Below, in pieces: positions 45,661 through 54,773 of a stretch of 64,000 nucleotides of DNA. Source of the stretch: Paenibacillus caui (GTDB taxonomy: Bacteria > Bacillota > Bacilli > Paenibacillales > Paenibacillaceae). The translations under genes and the position numbers were made by a program. The notes under the pieces are model-generated. The model did not search any database, had not been told where the DNA came from, and saw nothing but the letters and a program-made list of their open reading frames with translations. Within the stretch, counting starts at the first letter, position 1; every line of letters begins with the position of its first letter. The DNA lies in assembly GCF_019904135.1 (NCBI RefSeq), contig NZ_JAIOGQ010000008.1:83418-147417 (forward strand), in the 5' to 3' direction.

Positions 45661-46233
45661 ATGAACATCGAAAAACCGTTGGAAGAAGGGGAAGTGGGGA
45701 AACGGATCGGCGCTAACCTGCGGCAGTTCCGGGTGAATAAAGGAATCAGCCTTGAGGCCTTGGCCAAACAAATCGGGGTCAGTAAACTGACATTGAGCAA
45801 CATCGAACGTGGAGAAGCGAATCCTACATTATCTGTGATCTGGAAAATCGCAAATGGGCTAACCATCCCGATCACCGCATTGCTTTCTATCGAATCTGAT
45901 GTTTCCATTGCCCGTAAAAAGGATGGGCTCAAGCTTATCAGTTCAGACAACGTGTTTGTTGCCGAGCCCTTGTTTCACTCCCATGGCTTTATGGAGCTTT
46001 ATCGGGGATACCTGCAGCCTGGAGGGGAATATCTTTCGGAAGCGCACCAGACAGGTGTGGTGGAATTTGTTACCGTAATGTCCGGCCAATTGACGGTAGA
46101 AATAAACGGCGATACTTATCACTTAGAGGAGTACGATTCCATCCGTTTTAAAGGGGATCGTCCCCATAAGTACGCCAACCCCACCTCCTCCTTAGCCATT
46201 TTACACTTTGTCATTTCTTATAATAATTTTTAA
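45661..46233 (+). CDS. XRE-family regulator with cupin sensor domain
   Basis: 190 residues: helix-turn-helix LEALAKQIGVSKLTLSNIER (residues 33-52), then a C-terminal cupin (VVEFVTVMSGQLTVEINGD, YDSIRFKGDRPHKY). This architecture commonly regulates the adjacent amino-acid exporter; azlCD is transcribed away from it. AAGGAGG lies five bases before the ATG. The AT-rich intergenic region (45427-45660) contains TTATAATATA and TATATTATAA in inverted orientation (about 45555-45590), a possible operator. Confidence 0.9.
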   Translation: MNIEKPLEEGEVGKRIGANLRQFRVNKGISLEALAKQIGVSKLTLSNIERGEANPTLSVIWKIANGLTIPITALLSIESDVSIARKKDGLKLISSDNVFVAEPLFHSHGFMELYRGYLQPGGEYLSEAHQTGVVEFVTVMSGQLTVEINGDTYHLEEYDSIRFKGDRPHKYANPTSSLAILHFVISYNNF

Positions 46234-46279
46234 GATCTATTACCGAAAAATTTAAAATTTATTTCAGAGAGGTACATTT

Positions 46280-47206
46280 ATGAAAAAAGCTGTAGCAATC
46301 GCAATTTCGCTAATTTTATTAATGGTAATGGTTGCCCCACCACATATTGTAGAATCGGCTAGCGCAGCAATAAAAACAAAAGTGTATACTTATAAAGGTC
46401 AACAATATATCCAAATTTCCGGCGGCAATAAAACGGCAACAGATAAAATCAATAAAATTTTGAAAACACATGCAGTAAAAGCAGCCGTATCAAACAATGA
46501 AGCGAAAAAGACGGATAAAACAGGATATTTCAAAACTACGGCAAGCACCAAGTTCAACAATGGCAAAATATTATCTGTCGTTTACAGTGACTATCTATAT
46601 GCAGGTGGAGCACATGGAATGTTAGCTTCAGTTTCTTATAACTTTGATGTAAATTCAGGAAAGCAAATTAAACTACAAGACATTGTTGCTAAGGAGTACC
46701 AGCAGTTCAATCTTGAAAATGCATTATCCGCAGAGCTTGCCAAAAAATATGCCGCAGGTGAAAATGTATATCCCGACAGCGCATCTACGTTTAAATTTAA
46801 TATCAACCAAAGCTTTTATTATTACGACAAGGGCATTGTTTACAGATTTGAGCCGTACGAAGTTGCACCCTATTCAGAAGGATTCGTAGACATTAAAGTG
46901 CCTTTTGAAACCATTAATAAAGAAACTGAAGAAGATCCGGTTACTTTACCTAATAAAAACAATATTGCCGATTCAATCAAACAGGACCCTCTTTATGCCG
47001 AAACAACTATAAAAGGCAAATTTACGGGGTTTGAGAAAGGAACAGTCTTTGAATTAGCAAACGGAGACAAATGGAAGCAGATTAGCGACCAAAGTACAAC
47101 AGCAAATCTGACGAATCCTGAAGTCATTATTTTTCCGTTCGAAGGAGATGTCTTTTTGGTGATTCAAGGCCAGAAAGTAATGCCTGTAATTGAAAAAGTG
47201 GAGTAA
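46280..47206 (+). CDS. Exported DUF4163/DUF3298 protein (RsiV-like fold)
   Basis: 308 residues with a signal peptide (hydrophobic residues 5-20, probable cleavage near SASA). GGAHGMLASVSYNFDVNSGK and YYYDKGIVYRFEPYEVAPYS match the DUF4163-DUF3298 pair found in the extracytoplasmic part of RsiV and PdaC, which bind lysozyme or precede a deacetylase domain. No catalytic domain follows; the last 70 residues are a small beta domain (FTGFEKGTVFELANGDKWKQ). GAGAGG precedes the ATG. Confidence 0.8.
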   Translation: MKKAVAIAISLILLMVMVAPPHIVESASAAIKTKVYTYKGQQYIQISGGNKTATDKINKILKTHAVKAAVSNNEAKKTDKTGYFKTTASTKFNNGKILSVVYSDYLYAGGAHGMLASVSYNFDVNSGKQIKLQDIVAKEYQQFNLENALSAELAKKYAAGENVYPDSASTFKFNINQSFYYYDKGIVYRFEPYEVAPYSEGFVDIKVPFETINKETEEDPVTLPNKNNIADSIKQDPLYAETTIKGKFTGFEKGTVFELANGDKWKQISDQSTTANLTNPEVIIFPFEGDVFLVIQGQKVMPVIEKVE

Positions 47207-47258
47207 CCTAACTAAAAATGAACACGGCGTGGCAATGGTCAATGTTAAAGCATAAAAT

Positions 47259-47296
47259 GGGTAGCCGTTTCGATGGCTACCCTAAAATTATTTTGA
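47259..47296 (+). terminator. Intrinsic terminator of the DUF3298 gene
   Basis: GGGTAGCC-GTTTCGAT-GGCTACCC followed by TAAAATTATTTTG. Confidence 0.8.
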
Positions 47297-47327
47297 TCCC
47301 ATATCAAAAGTATTTAAGACGTACCTC

Positions 47328-48026
47328 TTACTTCTTCTTATAAAACTCATGATACAACTTCATGAGCGCCCTTTTCTCTATCCGCGACACATAGCTCCGG
47401 CTGATGCCCAGCTCCTTGGCAATCTCCCGTTGGGTCCGCTCCTCTCCGCCGTGCTCTAGTCCAAAACGCCCTTTGATCACTTCCTGTTCCCGTTCGTCCA
47501 GGATATCGAGATTTTGATAAATTTTGCTTTTCTCCATTTTAAGCTCTACATGATCGGCCACGTTGTCCGTTTCGCTGCCGAGAATATCAATAAGGGTAAT
47601 TTCATTCCCTTCTTTGTCCGTTCCGATCGGATCGTGCAGGGAGACATCCTTGCGGGTTTTCTTGAGGGACCTTAAGTGCATCAGGATTTCATTTTCAATA
47701 CAACGTGCGGCGAAGGTAGCCAGCTTGGTTCCTTTTCCAAGCCGGTAGCTCTCAATCGCCTTGATCAGGCCGATCGTACCGATGGAGATCAGATCCTCCA
47801 GATCCTCGCCGGTGTTGTCAAATTTCTTCACAATATGAGCCACAAGCCGCAGGTTGTGCTCGATCAGCAAATTTCGGCTCACCGGGTCGCCTTCGGCCAT
47901 ACGCTTCAGGTGTTCGGTTTCCTCCTCCTCCGTTAGTGGCTGGGGGAACGCATTATTTTTCACGTAAGAGACAAGCAGGGTCAACTGTTTGATGAATAAG
48001 GCAATCGCGCTGAACAGTCCGGGCAA
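47328..48026 (-). CDS. sigK: RNA polymerase sporulation sigma factor SigK
   Basis: 232 residues from TTG 48026 (AGGAGG eight bases upstream); the 40 open codons before it lie in the leader. [33 protein letters not shown], the [17 protein letters not shown] core-binding/-10 region and [20 protein letters not shown] (-35 binding) are canonical. The short N-terminal hydrophobic stretch ([15 protein letters not shown]) corresponds to the pro-sequence removed by SpoIVFB. The coding sequence is continuous, with no intervening skin element. Decayed copies of parts of this gene occur at 50281, 58442 and 59513. Confidence 0.97.
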   Translation of the reverse strand: MPGLFSAIALFIKQLTLLVSYVKNNAFPQPLTEEEETEHLKRMAEGDPVSRNLLIEHNLRLVAHIVKKFDNTGEDLEDLISIGTIGLIKAIESYRLGKGTKLATFAARCIENEILMHLRSLKKTRKDVSLHDPIGTDKEGNEITLIDILGSETDNVADHVELKMEKSKIYQNLDILDEREQEVIKGRFGLEHGGEERTQREIAKELGISRSYVSRIEKRALMKLYHEFYKKK

Positions 48027-48072
48027 TGCTGACACCTCCTGAAGAAATGAGCGATATCGCTTCGGTCTGTTC

Positions 48073-48080
48073 ATTTTATG
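48073..48080 (-). promoter_or_regulatory. Sigma-E-like -10 element upstream of sigK
   Basis: CATAAAAT on the minus strand differs at one position from the sigma-E -10 consensus CATACANT, about 50 bases before the start codon. It is kept unchanged in the duplicated leader at 50373-50380. No convincing -35 was seen. Confidence 0.35.
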
Positions 48081-48248
48081 TGGGCGATGGCCTACGCGTG
48101 CCTGTACGCTGTGAAAAAGAAGCCGACTTGAGACAACTGTCGCCAAGTTTGCCCTAAACTACAAAAATAAGCATGTTGGGGAGCTACTAAAATATAAACC
48201 ATTGCCGAAAAGGTTCTATCAAGAGCGCCTGAATCCCCTCCTTTCTCA

Positions 48249-48396
48249 TTACTTTTCGTACAACTGTTCCCAATGCCCCAGCTGCTCTTTGAACTTTTCT
48301 CTGATGGATACAGGTTCCAATATCTCCGCTGAAGGACCGTCACTGCGCGAATCGTTTTCTTTGCTATAATCGATAGCATAATTGTGAGCAAAAAGT
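48249..48396 (-). pseudogene. C-terminal remnant of a WYL-domain-type regulator
   Basis: One frame reads AHNYAIDYSKENDS then AEILEPVSIREKFKEQL and ends at a stop at 48249. The ILEPVSIREKF segment followed by a helical tail is typical of the C-terminus of WYL-domain transcription factors. Upstream sequence shifts frame and gives no intact gene. Confidence 0.45.
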
Positions 48397-48589
48397 TCTC
48401 ACTATTGTCCCGATAAACCGGAGTCCCCATTTGAATCATATCCGCGACATTTTCCAATGTATCGTAACGCTTCCTGCTTTCTTTCACATGAGTTGCCATC
48501 ACTTTGTCATAGGCGGAATCTTCAATGCCAAACTTAATTGGGGCTTGCTCAACGATTTTTTTGCAAGACTAACCCACGAATAGCGGCCT

Positions 48590-49265
48590 TAGCATGACGA
48601 TTCTGAAAAAATGTACAAAAAGAGCCCGTAATCTGCGCTCCAGATTCATCACCATGAACTGGAGGGCGATTACTGTCATGCTGGATGCGGCTCCCCTTTA
48701 CTCGGATAAGGCCCAGACCAAACCGCCGCTTCCCTTTTCCGAACTTGCCTTCAATTGCATTGCGTTCTGCAGCATTAAAACGTTCCTGCTTCCGGCCTGC
48801 CACCTGGCTCTCTGCGGTTGGACTGCCCAGCGCGGGGCCACTTAGTCGGATTCCTAAGATTTTGTAAATTTTTGATTCTCCCGGTTGCGGTAGATTATAT
48901 CGGCCAAAACTATACTGCTCCCAAACGGGCGCGAAATGCGTCAGGAGCGAGGTGGTGAAAGGGTTCTTTATCCGCGTATCCGTTATAACCGAGGAAGTAC
49001 TGGAGATATGGGTTATCCATGATCTGCAAAGTGTCTCCCTATCACTTAAACCCAAACGTTCTTTGATCAGCAGGGAGCCGAGCGCCTATTTGCCCCACCA
49101 TTGGAGACCCTTAGGTCTGGACATACTTCTCCTCAGCTTTGTCCCAAGAGACGAGCTTGGTCAATTGTACGCATCGATTGTTGGGGTTTAATTTCCCGCC
49201 AAAAGGAAGGTAAAAGTTTTCGAGAAGATCGGGTATGTTTTCGCTTCGATGAAACACGGTGAGTA
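48590..49265 (-). pseudogene. Decayed IS5-type DDE transposase
   Basis: Fragments in different frames together give FYLPFGGKLNPNNRCVQLTK, ALGSLLIKERLGLSDRETL, MDNPYLQYFLGYNGYADKEP, GIRLSGPALGSP and ERNAIEGKFGKGKRRFGLGL in the correct order. The pieces are separated by stops and frameshifts. This is an old insertion sequence beside sigK. No terminal inverted repeats could be assigned with confidence. Confidence 0.8.
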
Positions 49266-49427
49266 CCTCCATCTGCAAGAGTTTTGGTTCGATTTCCGGT
49301 ATTTCCTTGCAGATGAATTTGACAAAAGCAGCTACAATTCTTTTTTTGTGGCAGTTAAGGATTTGGATTGTTCAGCAAGCCCTAAGTATTGGCCGCACTC
49401 AACCATGAATATTTTAATAAAAATACT

Positions 49428-49880
49428 TTAAGATCCTAAATAATTAATACACGTAATCAAAATATGAGCAATTCCAAAAATAGCACACGGAACGAGGAGA
49501 ACATAGTTTTTCATCCAAAGTCCAACAAAAAAGAAATACAAAGGCGGCATGGAAGCAATTTCTAGGATGAGTAACCACGGAGCAACTACCCCATTATAAT
49601 AGAAAATCCATGAAATATAATAGAATGCCAAAAACAGAATCGCCAGTCCAATATAATAGTTACTGCTTCTTCCTTCGCCTTTGCTTATCAGAACAACCAT
49701 CAGAATAACCGTTATCATTCCAAACAATCCCTCTATAATATTCAGTATATTATAGGCAGAACTGTTTTTTGTAAGCACATTATTTGCTGGAGGTACAAGC
49801 TTCCAAATTATATTAGGAAGCAGCTGTAATGCGTATAACAAAAGACCCATCAGGGAAAATTGCAATCCATAATCTTTCAT
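49428..49880 (-). CDS. Small polytopic membrane protein of unknown function
   Basis: 150 residues, about five helices (LLLYALQLLPNIIWKLVPP near the start, LAFYYISWIFYYNG in the middle). It resembles uncharacterised Bacillales membrane proteins, but I cannot assign a function. TTTGGAGG lies upstream of the ATG. The base composition is AT-rich like the cluster upstream. Confidence 0.7.
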   Translation of the reverse strand: MKDYGLQFSLMGLLLYALQLLPNIIWKLVPPANNVLTKNSSAYNILNIIEGLFGMITVILMVVLISKGEGRSSNYYIGLAILFLAFYYISWIFYYNGVVAPWLLILEIASMPPLYFFFVGLWMKNYVLLVPCAIFGIAHILITCINYLGS

Positions 49881-50280
49881 AATTTTCCTCCAAATACTTT
49901 TATTATAATAATCATACCATATTTTAAAGTGTTTACTTAAACAACATAGTGATCGATCATGTTGGCCGTAATGTGATTTACGAACTGATCAAAACCAGCA
50001 GTGTTCCTCATACTAAGATTGGGGTCACCGCCTTGCAAGATAGAAAGACACCCCTTCGATTGGTAAAGAGTCTCAAGCTTCTACTACCACACTGAAGAGG
50101 TGTCTTCTCTCATGATAAAATGAACAACCCGATCTGAATCTACTACCAAGAGAATTTAAGTCCGCGTTTCAAGAACTGAAAGTCCTGAATATCTGCATCA
50201 AGTCCGATTTCGTAAGCGATTTGGCTTTAGCTTCACCCAACTGTTCCAACTCTTCTTCGTTCTTTTGTTTCATCAGAAAG
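49881..50280. other. Degraded intergenic region with a long inverted repeat
   Basis: AAGACACC-CCTTC (50045-50057) pairs with GAAG-AGGTGTCTT (50094-50106) with additional inner pairing (GGTA/TACC). Short open frames occur: a 34-residue minus-strand one starting MKQKNEEELEQLG at 50273 and a plus-strand one from GTG 49949 to 50095. Neither has a ribosome binding site and neither is recognised. They look like debris of mobile DNA. Confidence 0.4.
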
Positions 50281-50417
50281 TCAACTGTTTGATGAATAAG
50301 GCAATCGCGCTGAATAGTCCGAGCAATGCTGACATCTCCTGAAGAAATGAGCGATATCGCTTCGGTCTGTTCATTTTATGTGGGCGATGGCCGTGCCTGT
50401 ACGCTGTGAAAAAGAAA
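50281..50417 (-). pseudogene. Duplicate of the sigK leader and first 17 codons
   Basis: Nearly identical to 47981-48121: the same upstream region with the CATAAAAT element, an AGGAGATG ribosome binding site, TTG start and [16 protein letters not shown] before a stop. It differs by a few substitutions and a small deletion near 50392. The remainder of sigK is missing. Confidence 0.9.
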
Positions 50418-50451
50418 AAAGCCTGCAATTACAAGGAACACCCCACCCCTT

Positions 50452-51714
50452 TCAACGGTGAACCCCCAGCATACGATAGATCTCTTTCTCCAGCTCATCG
50501 GGCGGATTATATTTCTGCATGCAGCGGTTGAATGCCGATAATTCTTCTTTCCTGTTATCCTGCAAAATATCTCTAAGACTTTTTATAGCTTGATTCGAAC
50601 GGATCTTGGTTGTTCTTATTCCAATGTTGTGATATTCGATTCGTGCTGCATAATCAAACTGATCGTAGTCATGAGGAATGACTAAACAGGGCTTCAAATA
50701 TTGAATACAGTTATAAGTGATGCCGCATCCGCCATGATGAATGACAGCATCAAACTGATCTAAATATTGGCTGTAGGGTACATATTCAAAAGCAACCACG
50801 TTATGATCGCGGTAAACCCACTCGCTGCTCCTATGATGAGGTCTGCCATACGAAACTACAAAGAGCACCTCAGGAAAACGGGCAGCTAGAAATTGAACGT
50901 CATTTACCAATTTTTGTTTGGCCCACTCCAAATGCGTTCCTAAACTGACCAGAACCGATTGATTGTATTCATGAAAAGGCATTTTTAAATCTATAGAAGG
51001 TTCAGGCGAACAGCAGCATGCTCCAATAAAGCGGAATGAACTTGGCCAATCTCTCTCAAATTCGAACTCTTCGATCCCTAAACCTAATATAGACTGTGAT
51101 GAGTAGGCTCGTTCAGTCCCATCTTCTCTATATATTCTGTAGTTTAAATGTTCCAGCTCATCTCTGCACAAAAACTGAACGGCTTGTTTGAAGGCGTGAA
51201 CCATCCTTCGGCCAACCGCATTCCTTATTTTATGTGACCAAGACTTCCCATACCGGAGTCCGCCTAAATAACTTGGTGTACCCATTCGAGTTTCAATCGC
51301 AAAGGGAGTTGGGATGGTTGTGATCCATGGGATGCTCATTTCTTCACACACCATTCCTGCCGGTACGGCCACAAAATCAGCGACTACAAGATCGGTATGA
51401 TTGTCCTTTAACAGAACCTCGAGTTCTTGCTTTAAAGTCGGGATGAGGGCTAAATTCTCTTTTAGCTGTTTCAGCAATAGAAAGAAATTACTTTTTACAG
51501 GTTTATCGGTATTTGAAATATTCTCCATCGCATCAGGTTGTCCGGGCAGTATAGGTACAGCTTCAAAGCCTAAGCTTTTTAATAAATCAATCTTTTGAGT
51601 CCCCGTAATAAATCTGATATCAAAATTTTTGTTTTGAAGCGGCAGCGCCAGTTCAATTAATGGATTTAAATGCCCGCTATAAGGAGGAGCGATAAAGTCG
51701 ATTTTAATGTTCAT
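50452..51714 (-). CDS. UDP-glycosyltransferase-like (GT1, MGT group)
   Basis: 420 residues from ATG 51714. The N-terminus IDFIAPPYSGHLNPLIELAL and the C-terminal donor site VIHHGGCGITYNCIQYLKP with PHDYDQFDYAARIE fit GT-B enzymes of the macrolide/flavonoid glycosyltransferase type. It may glycosylate the product of this cluster. The start overlaps the previous frame by eleven bases. Last gene of the operon. Confidence 0.85.
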   Translation of the reverse strand: MNIKIDFIAPPYSGHLNPLIELALPLQNKNFDIRFITGTQKIDLLKSLGFEAVPILPGQPDAMENISNTDKPVKSNFFLLLKQLKENLALIPTLKQELEVLLKDNHTDLVVADFVAVPAGMVCEEMSIPWITTIPTPFAIETRMGTPSYLGGLRYGKSWSHKIRNAVGRRMVHAFKQAVQFLCRDELEHLNYRIYREDGTERAYSSQSILGLGIEEFEFERDWPSSFRFIGACCCSPEPSIDLKMPFHEYNQSVLVSLGTHLEWAKQKLVNDVQFLAARFPEVLFVVSYGRPHHRSSEWVYRDHNVVAFEYVPYSQYLDQFDAVIHHGGCGITYNCIQYLKPCLVIPHDYDQFDYAARIEYHNIGIRTTKIRSNQAIKSLRDILQDNRKEELSAFNRCMQKYNPPDELEKEIYRMLGVHR

Positions 51715-52268
51715 TGTCCAAAACACCGCCTAATGCATCAATCAGCTCTTGACACCCGCAATATTCGAAATGATTGCAAGATACCCAGTAGTCAACAGGC
51801 TGCCGGTCAAAACATTGGGAAACCCAGTCCTTATATCCCTTAAAAACAACCAGTTTAAATCGATCCTCACGAAACCTTCCAATGGTTACCGGTCCAAGCG
51901 CAATGACGGTAATCTTCAGCTCTTGATAGAGCGTCATAAAAGGAAGCGCTGCTTTAAGCATATGTAATCCGGAGCTTTGACAGATGACAACAATCTCCCG
52001 GTTACCATCGAAAATCGGCTGCAGATGCTTCGCTATAAGCTGCTTGTAGCTTTTATTAAAGGTGGAATAAACAAACTGAATCATATTTCTGTAAGATGCC
52101 AGGATCATGTTCGCTCGTTTGCAGCCTAAGCAGATTCTTTTGCTCCAAAGAGAGTTCAGAATGCTTCAGATCGCTTTGTCCGCTTAAAAGAAACGCTATC
52201 CTCTTCTGATGAACAAATAAAGAATCCTTTACATCAAGGGTTTGTAATAATTTAATATAGGTCTTCAT
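51704..52268 (-). pseudogene. Unknown cluster gene, apparently split by a frameshift
   Basis: A 70-codon frame starts at ATG 52268 (GAGG eight bases upstream), just after the GT2 stop. It overlaps by about 50 bases a second frame of 134 codons that has no ribosome binding site. Joining them near 52120-52130 (CTGCAAACGAG) gives one protein of about 185 residues, continuing ANMILASYRNMIQFVYSTF and later IVVICQSSGLHMLKAALPF. I do not recognise the family. Either a real frameshift mutation or a sequencing error. Confidence 0.55.
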
Positions 52269-52270
52269 CT

Positions 52271-53419
52271 TTAAAACCTCATTCCGTCCTTATCCATATG
52301 AATCGTCATGTTGCGCCATTGAATCGTTCGCGGAGATACCAAGGCATGGACATAGTGAATGATTTGCAAATAATCAGCTAATAGTTCAAACCATACTACT
52401 GAAAATGTTTCCTCATTTTTTAATAATCGCTTTCTGACTCGACTGGTCATATAGGATTTTATGAAATGAATGCCTAAAAATGATAGAAAAAACTTTGCAC
52501 CCAGCAGCAATGATGTGACCAGCATCAAGCCGGGTAATAAGGAAGGAATGATGACGATGAGCATGGTATAAAAAGATATATTTTGTTTTAAAAATTGATT
52601 GGCGAAAACCATCCATCTCTTCATTAATTTCTTATAGTGCTTGAAATCTTTGATCGTTGTCATGACTTTGCAAGGCATGACGCTTTGTATCAATGGAATT
52701 TGGTGCTGCCTAAACAGCTTGGCCATCTCGTAGTCATCGCAAAGTTTATCTTCTACGTTTTTAAATGCATCCAGTTCGTTTAAAAGTTTACTCTTTGTGA
52801 TGTAGAACATCCCATTAATGGTCTTTGGCTCTGCTACAAATGCCATCGAAAGATAGCTAAACAGGGAGTTGGAGTTAACGAATGCAGTCACTAAATGGGA
52901 ATAAAGCCCTCCCATACTATGGTAATAAGGGATTCCGGTAATTAAACCGTTTTTTTGCTCCAGAAGATTTACGGCTTGCTGCAAATGTTTGGATTGGATC
53001 ACCGTGTCATCGTCGAGCACAACCGTATATTTTTTCAAAAAAGGCCTTGCATGTTCCAGCTTATACATTTTTGGATTTAAACCTTGGGGAACATCATCCA
53101 AATGCAGCACTTTAATTCTGCTTCGATCCTTCAGATGGCGTTCTAATATATGTTCAGTAATTCTCTGTGCTTCCACGTCACGCTTATCAATCAGCCAAAT
53201 AAAGTTAACACTTACTGAGTTTTGCAAGTTTTCAATTAGATTTTGCTCCAAAGACGGATCGCCGGATAAAATCGGCTGGACAACTGAAATGTTGTCTTCA
53301 CCTTCGTCAGAACTGAAGCGATCCTCGTGCCACTTCCTCCAGTACCGCAACGCAAACGTTATTTTCACACCATGCAAAACGATAAAAGCAATAAAGCCCA
53401 CATAGAAGAGTTCCTTCAT
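52271..53419 (-). CDS. GT2-family membrane glycosyltransferase, ceramide-glucosyltransferase-like
   Basis: 382 residues from ATG 53419 (AAGGAG nine bases upstream). One N-terminal helix, a GT-A domain with VVLDDDTVIQ, CDDYEMAKLFR and KLMKRWMVFANQ (the (Q/K)RW-type motif), then two or three C-terminal helices. This is the plan of ceramide glucosyltransferase/HpnI-like GT21 enzymes, which add a sugar to a lipid acceptor. It suggests that the cluster makes a glycolipid. Confidence 0.85.
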   Translation of the reverse strand: MKELFYVGFIAFIVLHGVKITFALRYWRKWHEDRFSSDEGEDNISVVQPILSGDPSLEQNLIENLQNSVSVNFIWLIDKRDVEAQRITEHILERHLKDRSRIKVLHLDDVPQGLNPKMYKLEHARPFLKKYTVVLDDDTVIQSKHLQQAVNLLEQKNGLITGIPYYHSMGGLYSHLVTAFVNSNSLFSYLSMAFVAEPKTINGMFYITKSKLLNELDAFKNVEDKLCDDYEMAKLFRQHQIPLIQSVMPCKVMTTIKDFKHYKKLMKRWMVFANQFLKQNISFYTMLIVIIPSLLPGLMLVTSLLLGAKFFLSFLGIHFIKSYMTSRVRKRLLKNEETFSVVWFELLADYLQIIHYVHALVSPRTIQWRNMTIHMDKDGMRF

Positions 53420-53447
53420 TACCTCGATCTCCTTCAAAAAATGCTAT

Positions 53448-54773
53448 CTATTCCAATAAAAATTTTCTTTGGACTCTTCTTAATTTCTTACCACTGCTTT
53501 GCTCACTGATTTCTCCCATAAATACCATGTTCGGGACGATACAATTCATGGATGTGAATAAACGAGTTAAATTGGAAATTAATGCGGCCACGATCGATTC
53601 ATTTTTACAATGATCCCCAAAGTTTAAATAGAGTTCGATAACATCCGGCGATGTTTGATCCACTTGGTACTCTTTAATTTGATTAGAAGTCATCATGACT
53701 TCCCTTCTTATAAAATCAGGGAAAATTTCGATGAATTGATCATCCGTTTTGGATCTGAGATAGAAAATATCGTCGGTTCTGCCTTCAATTGAATGAATCG
53801 CTGTAAAGCACGAACCGCAAGGACATGGATCTTTTCTTTCCGTTAAAATATCATTTAATCTATAGCGGATAATGGGCTGCGATGTTCTTGTGAAATCAGT
53901 GATAATAGGCATAAACCTGCCGGATTCCATGTCGATATACTCTTTTTGAATACTAATAATATCTTCATTCAAATGCAGTGTCCCATACTTGCATGTGGTT
54001 GCTAAAAAGCCCTCCGTTGCTTGATACACTTGATGCACGGTTTGCTTGAATTGTTCCTGAATAAACCGTTCGTCGATCGGCTCCAATACTTCAGCGACAG
54101 AAATCACTTTTTTGCAATGAATAAATAACTGTCCTTGTTGGATCTTGTGAGCTAATTTGGTTAAAATGGAAGGCGGGGCTGCCAGTATGGTGGGCTGATA
54201 GGAATTAAGCTCTTCTACATGTTTTTCTACAGGGTATAATATATCGTAAAACTTAAACTGAATTCTCTTGGAGTGGACAGTTTCGTATAAATTGCTATTG
54301 GCCCTTAAAAAGAAAGCTACCCTTTCTTGAGCGAAAAGGCCGTCCGGCAGCACCTTGGCTAAGATCGCTCCTGCCCAAACAGCCCGTTCTTTCGAGTTTA
54401 CTAAAAATAAACCACGATTGCCGGAGGTTCCCGAAGACAAACCTATGGTAACATCACCAAGCTGAGGCGAAAAATCCCGGCTCTTCTCTGCTTCAAAAGC
54501 GATCTTAAAAGCCTCTTCCTTCTTAATGCCATATAGATTTAGCTGATCAAAATGATCCATCATGATTTGCTTGTTGATTGTAGGCAATTGCTGCCAATCC
54601 TCAATATTCAATCCTTTATAGAAAGAACTATAAAATCTGGATTTTGGAATGATGTTCTTTAGAAATCGCTTTATTCTTCTGCTTTGCCATTGCTCAAATC
54701 GGTCTCTGTTTTTAAAGTGATACAAATATTTGTATTTCATGTAACTTGTCAGCAGCAATCCTAAGTTATCCAT
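53448..54773 (-). CDS. Adenylate-forming, phenylacetate-CoA ligase / F390 synthetase-like protein
   Basis: 441 residues from ATG 54773. The AMP/phosphate loop LSSGTSGNRG lies at 112-121, VYQATEGFLATTC in the middle is the A5-like motif and IIRYRLNDI is the hinge region. CPCGSC is shared with PaaK/F390 synthetase-type enzymes. It probably activates a carboxylate as an acyl-AMP or thioester. It overlaps the MBL gene by thirteen bases. Confidence 0.82.
   Translation of the reverse strand: MDNLGLLLTSYMKYKYLYHFKNRDRFEQWQSRRIKRFLKNIIPKSRFYSSFYKGLNIEDWQQLPTINKQIMMDHFDQLNLYGIKKEEAFKIAFEAEKSRDFSPQLGDVTIGLSSGTSGNRGLFLVNSKERAVWAGAILAKVLPDGLFAQERVAFFLRANSNLYETVHSKRIQFKFYDILYPVEKHVEELNSYQPTILAAPPSILTKLAHKIQQGQLFIHCKKVISVAEVLEPIDERFIQEQFKQTVHQVYQATEGFLATTCKYGTLHLNEDIISIQKEYIDMESGRFMPIITDFTRTSQPIIRYRLNDILTERKDPCPCGSCFTAIHSIEGRTDDIFYLRSKTDDQFIEIFPDFIRREVMMTSNQIKEYQVDQTSPDVIELYLNFGDHCKNESIVAALISNLTRLFTSMNCIVPNMVFMGEISEQSSGKKLRRVQRKFLLE

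Noticed and set aside
47328..48026. Skin-type element interrupting sigK
   Set aside because: The sigK coding sequence is continuous; only relics of sigK occur nearby.
47328..48146. Extended SigK of 272 residues
   Set aside because: TTG 48026 with AGGAGG upstream gives the normal SigK N-terminus; upstream codons lie in the leader.
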